NCBI GenBank assembly: GCA_003586115.2 | Contig: QVOM02000126.1 | Span: 11,017,404-11,081,403, forward strand | Length of the DNA: 64,000 nucleotides | Direction of reading: 5' to 3' | Source: Salvator merianae | Lineage: Eukaryota; Chordata; Lepidosauria; Squamata; Teiidae | Part shown: piece after piece, positions 24,316 through 35,923 of the stretch | Layout: every line of letters starts with the position of its first letter | Numbering within the stretch: position 1 is the stretch's first letter | The notes under the pieces: generated by a model | Seen by the model: the letters and a program-made list of their open reading frames with translations, nothing else | Told to the model about the DNA's origin: nothing | Database searches by the model: none | Position numbers and translations under genes: made by a program

Positions 24316-24479
24316 TTATTTCATTGTAGAGACAGAACACAAAAGGCTGCTCCCACTAATTATCCAAGTCCTATTGTGAGTTTCCATAACCCAGCTGAGT
24401 TTCAATGTGGAATGGATCATATTTGTTCACTGTTGGGCATATCATGATCTAATTGCATACACAAATATAGTCATGAATT

Positions 24480-24950
24480 TTATTTAGTTAGTTATTTATT
24501 TGAAACATTTTTATGCTGCTGTTTCTTCATATCAAAATCTTGAAGTGACTTACAACAAAGTTTTAAAACAAGGTTAAAAACAGTGGAATATAAAAACCCT
24601 ATTAAAAACGTGAGTGCGGGTCAAGAAACAAACATTCATTTAAGTTGGGAATGTCTGGAAGAATAAATAAGTTTTTAATAGGTGCCTAAAAGATAGCAGG
24701 TGTCTCACAAGCATCTGAATGGTGAGCAATCTAGGGTTTGAGTGCCATCACAAAGAAGACCCTGCTTTGGAACACTGCAAGATGACATTCAGGGATTTGT
24801 GGCATTCACAGCAGAATCTCTCCAGATGATCACAGTGATTTTACTGGTCTATATCAGGGAAAGTGATGTAACAAGCATCCTAGTCTCTAGTTATTTATGG
24901 CCTTATCTGCCAAGCAGAAGACCTTGAATCTGATTTGCTATTTGCATTTG
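24480..24950 (-). mobile_element. LINE 3' tail (family unassigned)
   Basis: ATTTTATTTAGTTAG edge, TTTTATGCTGCTGTTTC, then TTGAAGTGACTTACAAC and a region of AAAACATGAG type. Minus-strand orientation, strongly diverged. Confidence 0.5.
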
Positions 24951-24964
24951 CACTGATGATGCTA

Positions 24965-25083
24965 TGTAACTGGGTGGCGAAATTTGGGATATTGTGTACA
25001 ATTCTGATCACCACAGCTCAGGAAGGATATTGTGGAAGTGGAAAAAGTACAGAAAAGGACAACCAGAATGATCAGAGGCCCTC
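24965..25083 (+). mobile_element. CR1 internal fragment, sense part of an inverted pair
   Basis: TGTGTACAATTCTGATCACC, AAGGATATTGTGGAAGTGG, ACAACCAGAATGATCAG. This is the CR1 ORF2 segment that normally follows the piece found inverted just downstream. Confidence 0.75.
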
Positions 25084-25370
25084 ACCATAAATTCATAAAG
25101 AGGCACATTGACACATGCCGACTTATTTTCCATTCCCTTCCTAATTACCCCTAGCATTGAATTTCCCTTTTTCACTGCTGCTGCACACTGGATTGACTCC
25201 TTGAGTTGTCCACCAGAACCTCAAGATCCTTTTCCTGGTCCGTCACAGAAAGCTTGGCCCCCATCAGTTTACAGGCATAACTGGGGTCCTTTGCCCCAGT
25301 GTGCATCACTTTGCACTTGCTAAGACTGAAGCACATCTGCTCCACAAGCAAACAAATTACCTCAGCTAAT
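25084..25370 (-). mobile_element. CR1 internal fragment, inverted part
   Basis: On the minus strand it reads ...GCAAAGTGATGCACACTGGG..., AAAGGATCTTGAGGTTCTGG, ATTCAATGCTAGGGG, TTTATGAATTTATGGTGA. In an intact element the + fragment at 24965-25083 would continue from that end. Confidence 0.75.
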
Positions 25371-25689
25371 GGGTATCTTCTGCTACTGCTGATAATTTTG
25401 GCTTGAACTTCAGTCTCCAAAGTTTGGAAAGATTCCTTTAAGAAAACAAAACAAGGACAAAGAACTCACTCCATTTCCCTTAGCCATAAGTCGAACTTTT
25501 CCAAACTCTGTCATTCTTGTGTCAAACCAAAGAAGGCCAGAGATCAGGGGTTTTTAATGGCTTCTGGAAGAGAAGTAACCATGAGCCAACCAATATAGCT
25601 GAATCCTGGCAGAATTGGGACAGAAAGAAGGTTTAAAATAAAAAAAAAACTCAGATTTTGGTATTCGTTATCATGAATTGCGGTCTTGG

Positions 25690-26245
25690 CCAGCAGCTTG
25701 GATGGTTTTAAAAAGTGGTTGGAACAATTCCTGGAAGTCAGGGCTATCAGTAGTTATTAGCCCTGTTAGCAGCAGAAAATGGTCTGCCTCTAAAGGCTAG
25801 CTGTTAAAGAGAGCAGAGCAAGCTGTGTGCCCATGTCATGATGGTGGGTCTCTGTGTGCACTGAGTTGGCCACTCTGAGAGCATACTGCTGAACCGGATG
25901 GGCCATGGGTCCAATCTAGTGGGACGTTTCTTATGTTCTTATGCTTCTGAAGACCATCTGTTGGGAGTCTGCAAGCAGAGCAAGCTGTGTGCTCGTGGCC
26001 TGCGGGTGGGCTTCCCTGTGCAGCTGACTGACCATTGTGAGATCAGACTGCTGGACCAGGTGGGCCATGGGTCTGATCCAGTGGGGCATTCCTTATGTTC
26101 TTATGCCTCTGAAGGTCAGTTGCTGGGAGCTCATATCCTGCTGATGGGCTTCTTTGTGCAGCTGGTTGGCCACTGAGAGATCAGACTGCTGGACTAGTGG
26201 GCCATGGGTCTGATCCAGTTGTCCCCTTCTTATGTTCTCATCAGG
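25690..26245 (+). mobile_element. CR1-type LINE 3' end with triplicated 3' UTR unit
   Basis: The coding tail (about 25690-25790) is followed by three tandem UTR units, each ending in CTTATGTTCTTATG or a truncated form near 25942, 26107 and 26240. Each unit carries GCAAGCTGTGTG, TGGGCCATGGGTC and GATCCAGT. Spacing is about 140-165 bp. The same triplication occurs inverted at 50370. Confidence 0.75.
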
Positions 26246-26403
26246 TGCACATTATGCTATTTCAGCCCCAGTTCTAGCCCAAAGCATCTGGAGGATGCCA
26301 GGAAGGTGTACTGGAGAGGGAAGGGTTAAGGTTATGAAGTGAATCATCACGGCCTTTCTGACTATTCCATCCTCGTATAACCCTTTCTCTCTCCTGCTGC
26401 GGG

Positions 26404-26456
26404 CCCCCCCCACCCCCCCCCCCCCCCCCCCCGCCCCACCACCCCACCCCGGCCCC
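26404..26456. repeat. Poly-C tract
   Basis: About 50 bases are almost entirely C, with a pure run of roughly 19 in the middle. The minus strand is G-rich and could form a quadruplex. Length is likely unreliable in assemblies. Confidence 0.85.
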
Positions 26457-27225
26457 AGCTTCTCAAGCCCCCTCCTGTTGATGGACATAACACAACAAAA
26501 CAGTGGTGCGTCTCCAGACCTTGTCGCCAGGGTTACCTGTGTCGGTCTGGTAGTTCACAGGAAATTAAAACTGCCAGAGATAACGATATGCTATCAGGCC
26601 AAATAGCAGCTCATAGGTGTATGTGATGCTTGCGTCTGTTGTGTCAGAGGAAACTATAAAAGAAGCGGCCGCTGGCACAGCTGTTGCATTTTTATATGAG
26701 CTTCTCAGTCACTTTGGAGACGAGAATAAACCTTTTGATGGAGTACAAGCTGCCCCAAAGCCCTTTGTTCTTATTCAGGGACAGTGTAAATCACATTATG
26801 CGTTTATGTGCGGCTTTTCTTCCTCGTTTTATCCTGAGGGACTGGAGGGAACGTAATCGAAACAGGAACCGTTCCAAGTTGCACAAAATCCCTTATGACT
26901 GGTCCTCGTTATTCCAGTTTGCTCATTTTCCATACTACCCTTGAGTCCTTCTGAGTATTTCTCTCCGGGGCGTTCTTCGTATTTTTATAGACGAAGTAAA
27001 TCTGAGGAATTTTGCAATGATAGTACCTGAGACGGGGGCATGATGAAGCTGAGGCACAAACCCTGTCCCCTCACATTCGAACTTTCTAGCCTCAGGTTCA
27101 TGTTTGTTGAATGTCTCAGGTGCCTTGTCTGTGGCCCAGATGGATTCATCTTTGAGGACTGGAAACGTTGGGACTTTCTGCACGGACTCTTAATACAGAT
27201 TAAGGGTCCACGTACTGTACTTCTA

Positions 27226-27616
27226 GGCCTCTTAGATCTGCAAAGATAGTGCTGATCTATAAGCCCATGCTCCCGCCACTGGTTCGCTCTATCTGGATGA
27301 GACAGAGTGTGATCTGGATTAAGGAGACCTTAATCTGGATCACTGGTAGACCCATTTAATTGAGTCTACCAGTGGACCAGCGTGACCCTGGTCTGGAACA
27401 CGGCAGGCCCCAGAGGCCTCGAGGCTAGGAACTTTTCTTCCTAGCCCTTGGAGGTGTGGGGTGCGGCCATGAAACTCACAAGAGCTTTGCAGCTTGGGCT
27501 GATCTGCATCAGGACCAGTGTTGATTCAACCCACGCCTTCCAATAGTTGCGATCAGTGGGCTGGGCTATTCCAGACCCACTGATCTCAACCAAACATAAT
27601 AAGTGCAGAAGAGGCC
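27226..27616. mobile_element. GGGCC-type TIR element, probable
   Basis: Right end AAGTGCAGAAGAGGCC is clear. The left end GGCCTCTTAGATCTGC is a partial match. The interior ATCTGGATTAAGG and GATCTGGATGAGACAGAGTG blocks are like those at 19402. Flanks CTA and TTT do not match. Confidence 0.5.
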
Positions 27617-27784
27617 TTTGGTAGAAAAAAGGAGGGGAAGGCAAACAGAAGTTTTAGGAGACTGAATTCCGTGTCAGAGTGGAGAGAAGATTTATCCCAA
27701 TGCCACCAAAGGTGAAGTTGCCAAGAAGTTGTGTTCAGCTCCTGGTGACTGCATGGTGTTCATCAGTGGCCTCCCATCTGAGTA

Positions 27785-28616
27785 CTGTCCTTTCTGCCTT
27801 TACTTGCGATTAGTGGCGGCCTGTGCCTTTAAGGGCGGGTGTTCGCGCGAGTGCCATGGCCGTTCGCGGGGCCCGCCCCGCGAACGGCCATGGCACTCAT
27901 GCGAACACCCGCCCTTAAAGGCACGGGCCGCCGCTGCTTGCGATCCAGAATAGATGCTCCTGTACTTGACTTCTTACCCTCATCAGTCCACACCTTAGTG
28001 CAGATTTGTGAGGCCCCGCCCATTGCTGCTATGCACTGTCTGTGTTGGACACAGCATCATCCAGTAGATCTGTCTATGCACCCTAGTCCAAAACACAGAG
28101 GTGTGCAGAATCTGCGCCCCAGTCTTCTAGACTATCAGGAGACCCATTATGGCAGTGAACCAAAGCGCAACACCAAAATGGGTTCCCCGGTGGCTCTGAG
28201 GCAGGCCCACTGGTTCAGACCATAGAAAGGGATGGTCTGGAACAGTGCCGTCTGCATGACAACGCTAGTCCCCAGAACAGCCCCTGCCCCAAGTCCAAAC
28301 TTTGTGTGAGCTTCAGGTCTGGACTCTGAGGACTCTGAAGAGCTATCATTCCTAGCCGCAGAGACACTGGGGAAACCATTTTGGCGGCACACTTTGGCAG
28401 CATGCCTTCTGCACGGCTCTGTCTTCTGGACTAGGCCGTACTGATCCACTGATAGGCCGCAATGTCAAGGTCTATTGGTAATCCTGATCGTGGCCTCCTT
28501 AATTGGGATTATGTTCTTGTTCGGTGCATACAGAGTGTATCACTGTGTATCAGAGGTGGGCAGAGCCTCACAGATCTGCACTAACATGTAGACTACAGTG
28601 TAAGTGCAGAAAAGGC
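27785..28616. mobile_element. GGGCC-type element interrupted by a hAT MITE
   Basis: The right end TAAGTGCAGAAAAGGCC is clear. The left end is read as GTCCTTTCTGCCTTTAC, immediately before the hAT insertion at 27811, with the remainder resuming at 27945. The interior has GTGTTGGACACAG and ATCAGAGGTGGGCAG blocks. Left boundary uncertain. Confidence 0.5.
27811..27936. mobile_element. hAT-type palindromic MITE with perfect 8-bp target duplication
   Basis: A 126-bp near-perfect palindrome, TAGTGGCGGCC ... GGCCGCCGCTG, with arms of about 60 bp meeting near 27873. It is flanked by CTTGCGAT at 27803-27810 and 27937-27944. CAG-like ends and an 8-bp duplication are hAT hallmarks. No coding capacity. 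Arm identity is very high, so the copy is young. Confidence 0.92.
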
Positions 28617-28895
28617 CATGGCCGAAGGTCGGCCATTTTGAGTCCTTCGGAGGCCTGATCTGAGGGAAGGAAACAGCACAGCTGCAAGGAAGGTTTCTCC
28701 TCACAGTTGCACTCTGCCTTGGAGTCACTGCCGCAGTGAGGTGCCTGTCATGTGCCTTTCGCGTTGCCCCTTCCTTGACGCCTCCCAGAACACCTGCTAC
28801 TGCTGATTGCTGGGTCCCAGTCTGTGTGAGCAAAAGCTGAATTTCCGTTGCACTGCACCTAGCAGCTACAATCCTTGTAGCCACCACTGCGTTAA

Positions 28896-29117
<222 letters not shown>

Positions 29118-29394
29118 TGATTTCTAAAAATTTGGTTCCCCAAAACCGTTAGGGTCTAGTTTGGAAGCTATCAAGAGTGACTTTGAAAACAGCAGGCTTT
29201 TGGGGAGGGAGCAGCAATACCATTGGGAAGATTTAGCAAAGAAAGCCATCAGACTTTTTAGGTGGTTCCTCCACGCATAGCAAAACACAGCTGTTCTCAT
29301 TTGTAAAAGCTTTTTCGGAGTTCTTTATTAGAAGTGCATACCTAACTGGAAGAATCAGTGCCTGTTTGGTCTGTAACAACTTGCAGAAGGGCGT

Positions 29395-29605
29395 CAAAGC
29401 ACAATGGCAGAAGCTCCTTGAGAGCAGAGGGTTGCCGGTTCGATTCCCAGCCTCTCCTCATAAGTAGGCAATGGCAAACCACTTCTGTATCTCTCCAAGA
29501 AAACTGCATAGGGGTGGCCATAGAGTGAGGAATGGCTGTGGCCCAGTGGTAGAGCAAACTGCCTGGAAAGCAGACAGTTGGCAGTTCGATCCCCAGCTCT
29601 CCAAA
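29395..29605 (+). mobile_element. Two-unit tRNA-derived SINE
   Basis: The first unit has GGTTGCCGGTTCGATTCCC and TAGGCAATGGCAAACCAC. The second has an intact A box TGGCCCAGTGGTAGAGC and B box AGTTCGATCCCC at about 29540-29600. Same family as 15415, opposite orientation. Confidence 0.8.
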
Positions 29606-31984
29606 AAGCCTCTTTTGGCCATGACTCAGTGATACCCAACATCAACAAAAGTACCGTAGTCACATAATAAATCTTGCCAAAAGGGCAGATACATTTTTTT
29701 TTAAAAATAACCAGATTTACTTGTCTTTACAAAAACAGTTTCTCAATACGTTTTCCAAATGGGACTTTAGGGGGGCTTTCAGCATTAATGTGTACCTTTT
29801 CCGGTGCTGGTTTTAACTTCTTTCCCCACCTCAAGAAAGAAGAAGAGTGATTTAGAGCAAAGAAACCCAACCTGTTGTAATTCCATCATTTTTTTTGCTG
29901 AACATGCTTTACTTTGCTTCAGAAATTCAGGTGTGCAAACTGGAATGTGACAGGCTGCAAAGAATGGCGTAAAGAAAAACAAAACGAAAAGCAAAATTTT
30001 AAAATGGCTTCAAGGTAGATCTCACATAATAAGCCGTGACTGTAAGGTGTGAAAATGGCCACATTTTCCGAGAATAACTAGAACGTGATGGGAGAGGGAT
30101 TCCTTCATGGCTGCTAGCAAATCCCAATTTCCAGAGACCTTTCTGTAGTAAAAAAAAACAAACCCAAAAAACTTTCTTTTGTTGGATCCCCTCTCAAAAG
30201 GCCAGTCGGCTTTTCCTGGGTTGGCCTTGACTCTGTTGTAATCGCTTTTGACATTTCATTTCAAAGCTCCTTCCACGGCAACCCTGGGGGCAGGCCTCTA
30301 GGGTAGGTAGCCGTGCATTAAACCAGATCACCCTTGACATAAGCTTTGATCTCCTCCAGGGCACGTGAGCCATCCGAAAAGAGCAAAGCACACCACAGGT
30401 TTTTGACAAGCTCACCCTCGGCTTCTTTTCCCCCTTTTCAAAGAGAAGCATTTCCAAAAGAAAAAAAGGCATCCTCTCAATTTCTGAACACCGCTTTAGT
30501 TTCAGCATCTAATCTCTGCTCAAGGGTTCATCTCGCTTGCCCGCGGCCCTCCGAGCAGAAAAACATTTTCTTACTGGATGTTCCAACGGAACGGGGGCAT
30601 AGCTGCTCCCCCTCTGCCATCACCGTGGTGGAAGAAAAGATCGAGGGCAGGAACAGAAAAGGCAGGAAGGAAATCATGACTCTCTGTTTCTTGTTTCTTG
30701 TTCTTTATAATGATGTAAGAATATGCACCAGTGCTCTCTTGCAAGCTTGTCAAAAGCGTTCCCCTTCTACATAGGGGCTAAGCGTGCAAGGTGAATACTC
30801 TAGGAAGCTTGGCTGTAGGAGAAAGGTGAACACTTAGGAGAAAAGGTTTGTTCCCATGTGTCCTCCTAGCCAACTTGCGGAGTGCCTTCAGCACTTAACA
30901 CCCCTTTAGAAGGCAACTACTCATTTATTTATTTGTTTCACCTTGCAAGCTCATCCTCTTGTGAAGGGCCAAACCTGTTTTGGGCTGCTTCCTCCAAATA
31001 GTGAGAAGAAAATGTGGAATCTTGTTTAGATCCCACAATGGCTTCTTGCTGTGCCTGCCAGACAGCAGGATGAAATCACAGGCAAACTCGGGTATTGACT
31101 TGTCTGCCACTGCTCCCGTAATTTCACAGGGTGCTTTTGGGTACTTTAATGGTGTAAAATACTCAGAAGTGCGCAAGTGTCAGCTTCTGCACTTGTGCAG
31201 TAGGCATTTTTGGCCCGGTTTTGTTCCTCGCACTTGCACGATGGGCATTTCCAGGCTGAAGATCGTGAGAGCAAGCGCCAAGACAAGACGAGCAACATCG
31301 CTAATTTGGGAAAACCTGGGTTGCGAGCTCTTTTTCCCACAATAGCACTATTCCGGGATTTTGCCTCAATGTTGGGATTCCCACCGATACATGTGACAAT
31401 CCCAATATAGTGCCGGAATAATCTCAGGTTTTAGACCCTGTCCGGACACAGCCTTGAATGTTTCAAAAAACAGCTGAGATAACGTTTTGCAGATCCCTAT
31501 TATGGCAATTTTTAAATTTACACACCACCATTGGGGCATATGGGTGCACTTTGAAGTACAGGAGGCAGAGCTGTGATCCTTGAGGTTTACAGTCTGAGGA
31601 CTTCTTCAAGTCTGCTCTGCTGGGAGCAGTTAATGCAAATGCTGTGTAAACTTCTGATGACGTCCTTGTTCCGCATTAGCCGTTTGCATAAACCAGGTGG
31701 GTTGTCCTCACTCCTTTGCCTCTGCTGGTGCAAACCACATGGTTTGATGGTAATTTGGCCACAGTTCCTCCCTTGCCAAATCCGTGCTATGGAGCTGCGT
31801 CATCCAACTTCACACTTTTCCACATAATTAATTTCACTTTTCCAAAGGCTTTGGGGCAACTTACAGATTAAGACATAGGAATGGTACTTAACACTGGAGG
31901 CGTGGATCCACCTTCTGTGGCAACAGGCTAACCTGGAAAGCATCACAGCACAGTTAAAAACCACACAAGGCATCCCACCCTACC

Positions 31985-32405
31985 AAGATGGTGAATGGTC
32001 TACAAACCATGTCCTATGAGGAATGGTTAAAGGAACTAGGAATGTTTAGCCTACAAAAAAGAAGACTGAGAGGGGACATGATAGCTGTCTACAAATACCT
32101 AAAGGGCTGTCACAGTGCAGAAGGATCGGACCTGTTCTCACTTGCACAAGGAAGGACTAGAAGCAACGGGATGAAACTGCAGGGGAAAAGATTCAGATTA
32201 GATGTTAGAAAAAATTTTATGACAGTAAGAACGATCAACCAGTGGAATAGGTTGCCGCAGGAGGTGGTGAGTTCCCCTTTGATGGAGGTCTTCAAGCGGA
32301 GACTGGATGGCCATTTATCGGGGATGGTTTAGGTAATCCTGCATTGAGCAGGGGGTTGGACTTGATGATCCAGGAGGTCCCTTCCAACTCTATGTTTCTA
32401 TGTTT
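31985..32405 (+). mobile_element. CR1 LINE 3' end, classical TTCTATG-tail subfamily
   Basis: A 114-codon open frame gives the CR1 ORF2 C-terminus (EEWLKELGMFSLQKRRLRGD, then NQWNRLPQEVVSSPLMEVFK). It is followed by GGGGGTTGGACTTGATGATC and the octamer tail TCTATGTTTCTATG. The frame is unbroken, which suggests a fairly recent copy. 5' truncated. Confidence 0.88.
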
Positions 32406-32439
32406 CACCCACCCTCAGAAAAGTTCTACGGGACATGGG

Positions 32440-32660
32440 CCACGGTCACATCTTCTATTTTAGGACAGAGGCCATCTCAGAGACCAGATGCCAAAGTGCG
32501 TTTCTGGTTTTTCTGAGGACTTTCCTGGCTGCAATGGGACTATCCTGTCATCGGATAATCCTGACAATCAGCTTGTTTCAGCCAGAATGGACCCAGGCAA
32601 AGGGCTGCTGTCCAGGCCAGCTCAGCAGCAGCGCGGAGGGCAACCAGCAGGGTGACATGA
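32440..32660. mobile_element. Fragment of the 40178-type TIR element
   Basis: CACGGTCACATC near the left, then GGTTTTTCTGAGGAC, TATCCTGTCATCGGATAATCC and CAGCTTGTTTCAGCC, parallel to 40255-40345. Right end missing. Confidence 0.55.
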
Positions 32661-32716
32661 GTTGTCACTGCCAGGCGCCCACAGAACCACCTTGTTTTGT
32701 CTCACCCAGTGCAGAC

Positions 32717-32812
32717 GACAAATGGCCTTTAGAGACGCCCTGCTTGTCTCTCCAACCTGGAGGCAGAATCTAGGCATCAGTTCTAGTAGCCACTGTCCCA
32801 GCACATGTAACA
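32717..32812 (-). mobile_element. CR1-type 3' UTR fragment
   Basis: AAATGGCCTTTAGAGACGCC, CCAACCTGGAGGCAGAATC and TTCTAGTAGCCACTG. Same unit as 2435 and 20789. Confidence 0.65.
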
Positions 32813-32902
32813 TGTGGTCACTGTGGTCCTGGCACTCTTTTGGCACAGCCTAGCATGGCTGTGTGGATAGGATAAACTTTGGCTTAATAGGAGAAGAGGA
32901 AT

Positions 32903-33140
32903 AGAAGAAGAAGAAGAACTTGGTTTTTATACCCCGCTTTTCTCGGCCGAAGCTGACTCAAAGCGGCTTACAAGGTTATTTTTCACCCGAAGGCTTACAT
33001 CTGTCTATCTTCCGCATCACACAATGTGATGCTCCCTATTTATCTACTTGCAGTTACTTGCTTTCGAACAGCTAGGTTGACTGGAGCTAGAGGCCAGTAG
33101 AGGGCGCTCATCCCCTCTACACGGCAGACAGGGGTTCAAA
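32903..33140 (-). mobile_element. LINE-tailed tRNA SINE, 5' truncated
   Basis: Minus-strand copy of the 50868 element: (GAA)n edge, TTTTTATACCCCGCTTTTC, AACAGCTAGGTTGACTGG and GTAGAGGGCGCTCATCCCC. It lacks the tRNA-like head present at 38330. Confidence 0.8.
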
Positions 33141-34067
33141 AGGTTCAATTTAGCGCTTCAAAGATTATCATTGTCATCATTCTTATCTTCCCATATTCCA
33201 GTAATTTTGGACTTGTGTGGGAATTTGTGTGGGTTTAGGATCCACCAAAATGAAATGTAAAACAGACTTTGCAGATGAAGAGAGATCCGGAAAATAGCAT
33301 TTTCTGAATTTTTTCACCAAGACCCTGGCAACATATAAATTTTAATCCACCTTTGATCAACCTCCAGATAAAGAGAACACACCAGCAAAGCAATAATCCA
33401 CTTTCCTTCTGCATTATCTATCCCAAAGGAGGATTATATAAAAGTGGTTAAAATCCAAACAGATTTTTTTTCTCTTCTTTTTTAACCCCTTAAGCAGGTT
33501 AGGTTTTGGTGTGTTGCTTAAATGGGTCCTGGGAGTCTGGGCCTTGGGCAAAAAGCAAAGCCGGTGATTGACAAGGAGAAACAGCCAATTGCGTCGAGTT
33601 GCTGAGTGTGGGAGGGAATGGGCAGAGGAAGCTAAGGAAGAGGAATATACAACAGTTGTGCTGGAAATAGTAGAAAGGCGAGCTTGAGGTGACAACTATG
33701 AATGTAAACATTCCTGAAGTGGAGCAAGCCATTTTCTTGGCTCAGAGCACATCAGGAATAATGCATGTAGCTGGACCCCATAAAAGAACCCAGGAACTAC
33801 TGTTCTAGGAGGCAAACTTTCAAATGTGCAACTTTTGGAACCATTCCACTCATGTATGTTGAAAGCAGGCCACAAACATTTCATTGCAAAAACACAAAAT
33901 CCACAATTAATAAAAACCACAAGCAGAACAGACAACAATTTTTTTTAATTATTTTTTTTTTTTTGCAGAATCGTTCAAAAGAGTGCTTTTGCACAAGTAC
34001 TAGTCAAATAGCTGCAGTGAGGAGGAAATTCAGAGAAAGGGGGAAGAGAATATCTCACTGAGATCTA

Positions 34068-34518
34068 GGGCCTGTTCGCACTGACACGGTAATGAGTGTC
34101 TGCACGCTCACTAGCACAGTGCATCCACTCCCTGCAGTGGCTGCAGTATTCAGGAGCATCTGCAGACACTCCCGAACACTACTAGCTGTGGACAGCCGTC
34201 CACAGCTTGACCGGGAGCACCTGGACTGCTCCCAGTTAGCAGCATTCGCACTTGCTTCTGGATGCGAATACTGTGAGGCTGCGGTGCAGCTGTGACTGCG
34301 CAGTTGCACACCACATCCCTGGTCGCTATGGCAACGGTCAGATGTTTCTGCGTGCTGCTGTCATGGTGATTGGGCATGCATTTGCACTGTGAGTGCTCGA
34401 GGTCCAGTACCGAGCCATTCTAGCACTCACAGTGTGAATGCCCGCTGCACCACTGGGTCTGTTCTAGTTTAGAATGGTATGATTGTACCATTCTAAGCTG
34501 TAAAGTGGGGACAGGCCC
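34068..34518. mobile_element. GGGCC-type TIR element, 451 bp
   Basis: Ends are GGGCCTGTTCGCACTGAC and TAAAGTGGGGACAGGCCC, flanked by CTA and CTC. GC-rich interior with CGGGAGCACCTGGACTGC. A rearranged relative lies inverted at 57660. Confidence 0.75.
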
Positions 34519-34768
34519 CTCATAACTTCAGATCTCTGGAATTTCCCAAAGGAAGCAGAACCAGGGTCATGTCCCCTTGGACATAATATAAGTTGTTGTT
34601 GAGTTGTTCAGTCGTGTCTGACCCTTTGTGTCCTCATGGACCACAGCATGCCAGACCCTTCTATCCTCTACTGTCTCCCAACGTTTACCCAAGTCCTAGG
34701 CCCTTTCCACACTGGGCCTTATTCTGGGATATAGCCTGGATTAGGAACCTGCCATCCACATGCTAGTG

Positions 34769-35923
34769 AACATAAGAACATAAGAGGAGTCTTGGTGGAT
34801 CAGGCCATGGCCCATCTAGTCCAGCATTCTCTTTCACACAGGGGCCCACCAATTGCTTCTGGGCATTCTCAAGCAGAAGATAAAGGCAAAACCTGCTCTT
34901 GACTCCCCGCAAATGGTTTTACAGACATCCTGCCTGTCTTTCCAACCTGGAGGCAATGGGCCTTTTCGCACTTGACAGTAGTGAGCGTCAGGAACACCCA
35001 CTAGTCAAGTGCTTTCGCACACGTCCGGCGTTCTGGTGCCCGATCGCGGGCATGAATGCCGATCGTCGCGGCAGCGGCCTGCAAAACGTCAGGCTACTGG
35101 CAAGGCGACTGGGAGGCCCGCACGGCGCGCCGTGATGATGTCATCACCGTGCGGGCCTCCCGGTCGCCATGGCAGCAGCTGACGCTTGCTGGCCACTGTA
35201 GTGGCGAGCATCAGGCCGGATAATGGCATTCGCACTGTTGAACGCCATTATCTAGCTTGGGGTCTGTTTTCAGGCCCCATGGTGCAGACGGTGTCTGCAC
35301 GATGGCGTCTGTTCCACGCTAGAATGGGCAAATTAGCCCATTCTAGCATGGGAAGTGCGAACAGGCCCAATATCTAGGTATCCATTCTAGTAGCCATTGA
35401 TACACCTGACCTCCATGAATCTGTCCAATCCCTTCTTAAAGCTGTCCAGGTGATGGCTGTCACCACCTCATCCGGTAATAAATTCTACAGACCGATGACC
35501 CTCTGGGTGAAAAAATACTTCCCCTTGTCAGTCCTAACTCTCCTACCCATCAGCTTCATAGAGTGCCCCCTGATCCTAGTGTTGTGTGTGAGAGAAAATA
35601 ACTTCTCTTTATCCACCTTATCCATACCGTGCATGATTTTATATACTTCAATCAAGTCTCCTCTTAAACACCGCTTTTCAAGGCTGAAGAGGCCAAGACG
35701 TTGCAGCCTGATTTCGTAAGGAAAATGTTCCAGCCCCTTGATCATTCTGGTTGCCCCTTTTTGCACCTCTCCAGTTCCACAATATCCTTTCTGAGGTGAG
35801 GTGACCAGAATTATACACAATACTCCAAGTGTGGTCTCACCATAGATTTATAAAGAGGCACAATGACGCTGACTTGTTTTCTATTCCCTTCCTTATTACC
35901 CCTAGCATTGAATTTGCTTTTTA
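34769..35923 (-). mobile_element. CR1 LINE 3' end inserted in the 180-bp element
   Basis: Starts AACATAAGAACATAAGAGG (two tail units), then the 3' UTR. After the nested element it carries the ORF2 C-terminus with LMGRRVRTDKGKYFFTQRV and RLQRLGLFSLEKRCLRGD on the minus strand, reaching GACCAGAATTATACAC. A TAGTG duplication flanks it (34764-34768 and 35924-35928). Confidence 0.85.
34958..35368. mobile_element. GGGCC-type TIR element inserted in CR1, 411 bp
   Basis: Ends are GGGCCTTTTCGCACTTG and AAGTGCGAACAGGCCC. AAT is duplicated at 34955-34957 and 35369-35371. CR1 copies at 2610, 32755 and 58311 show the uninterrupted site. It contains a GC-rich palindrome around 35128 (GGAGGCCCGCACGGC with its complement). 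Confidence 0.9.

Noticed and set aside
29540..29605. Possible functional tRNA gene
   Set aside because: Only the A and B boxes are tRNA-like. The acceptor stem does not pair, and it continues into the SINE body.
31988..32332. 114-codon open frame that looks like a small conserved protein
   Set aside because: It is the CR1 ORF2 C-terminus followed by a typical CR1 3' UTR and octamer tail, not a host gene.
34769..35923. Considered an endogenous retrovirus because of its length and flanking repeats
   Set aside because: There are no LTRs, primer-binding site or gag/pol motifs. The coding remnants are CR1, and the flanking repeats are a 5-bp duplication.
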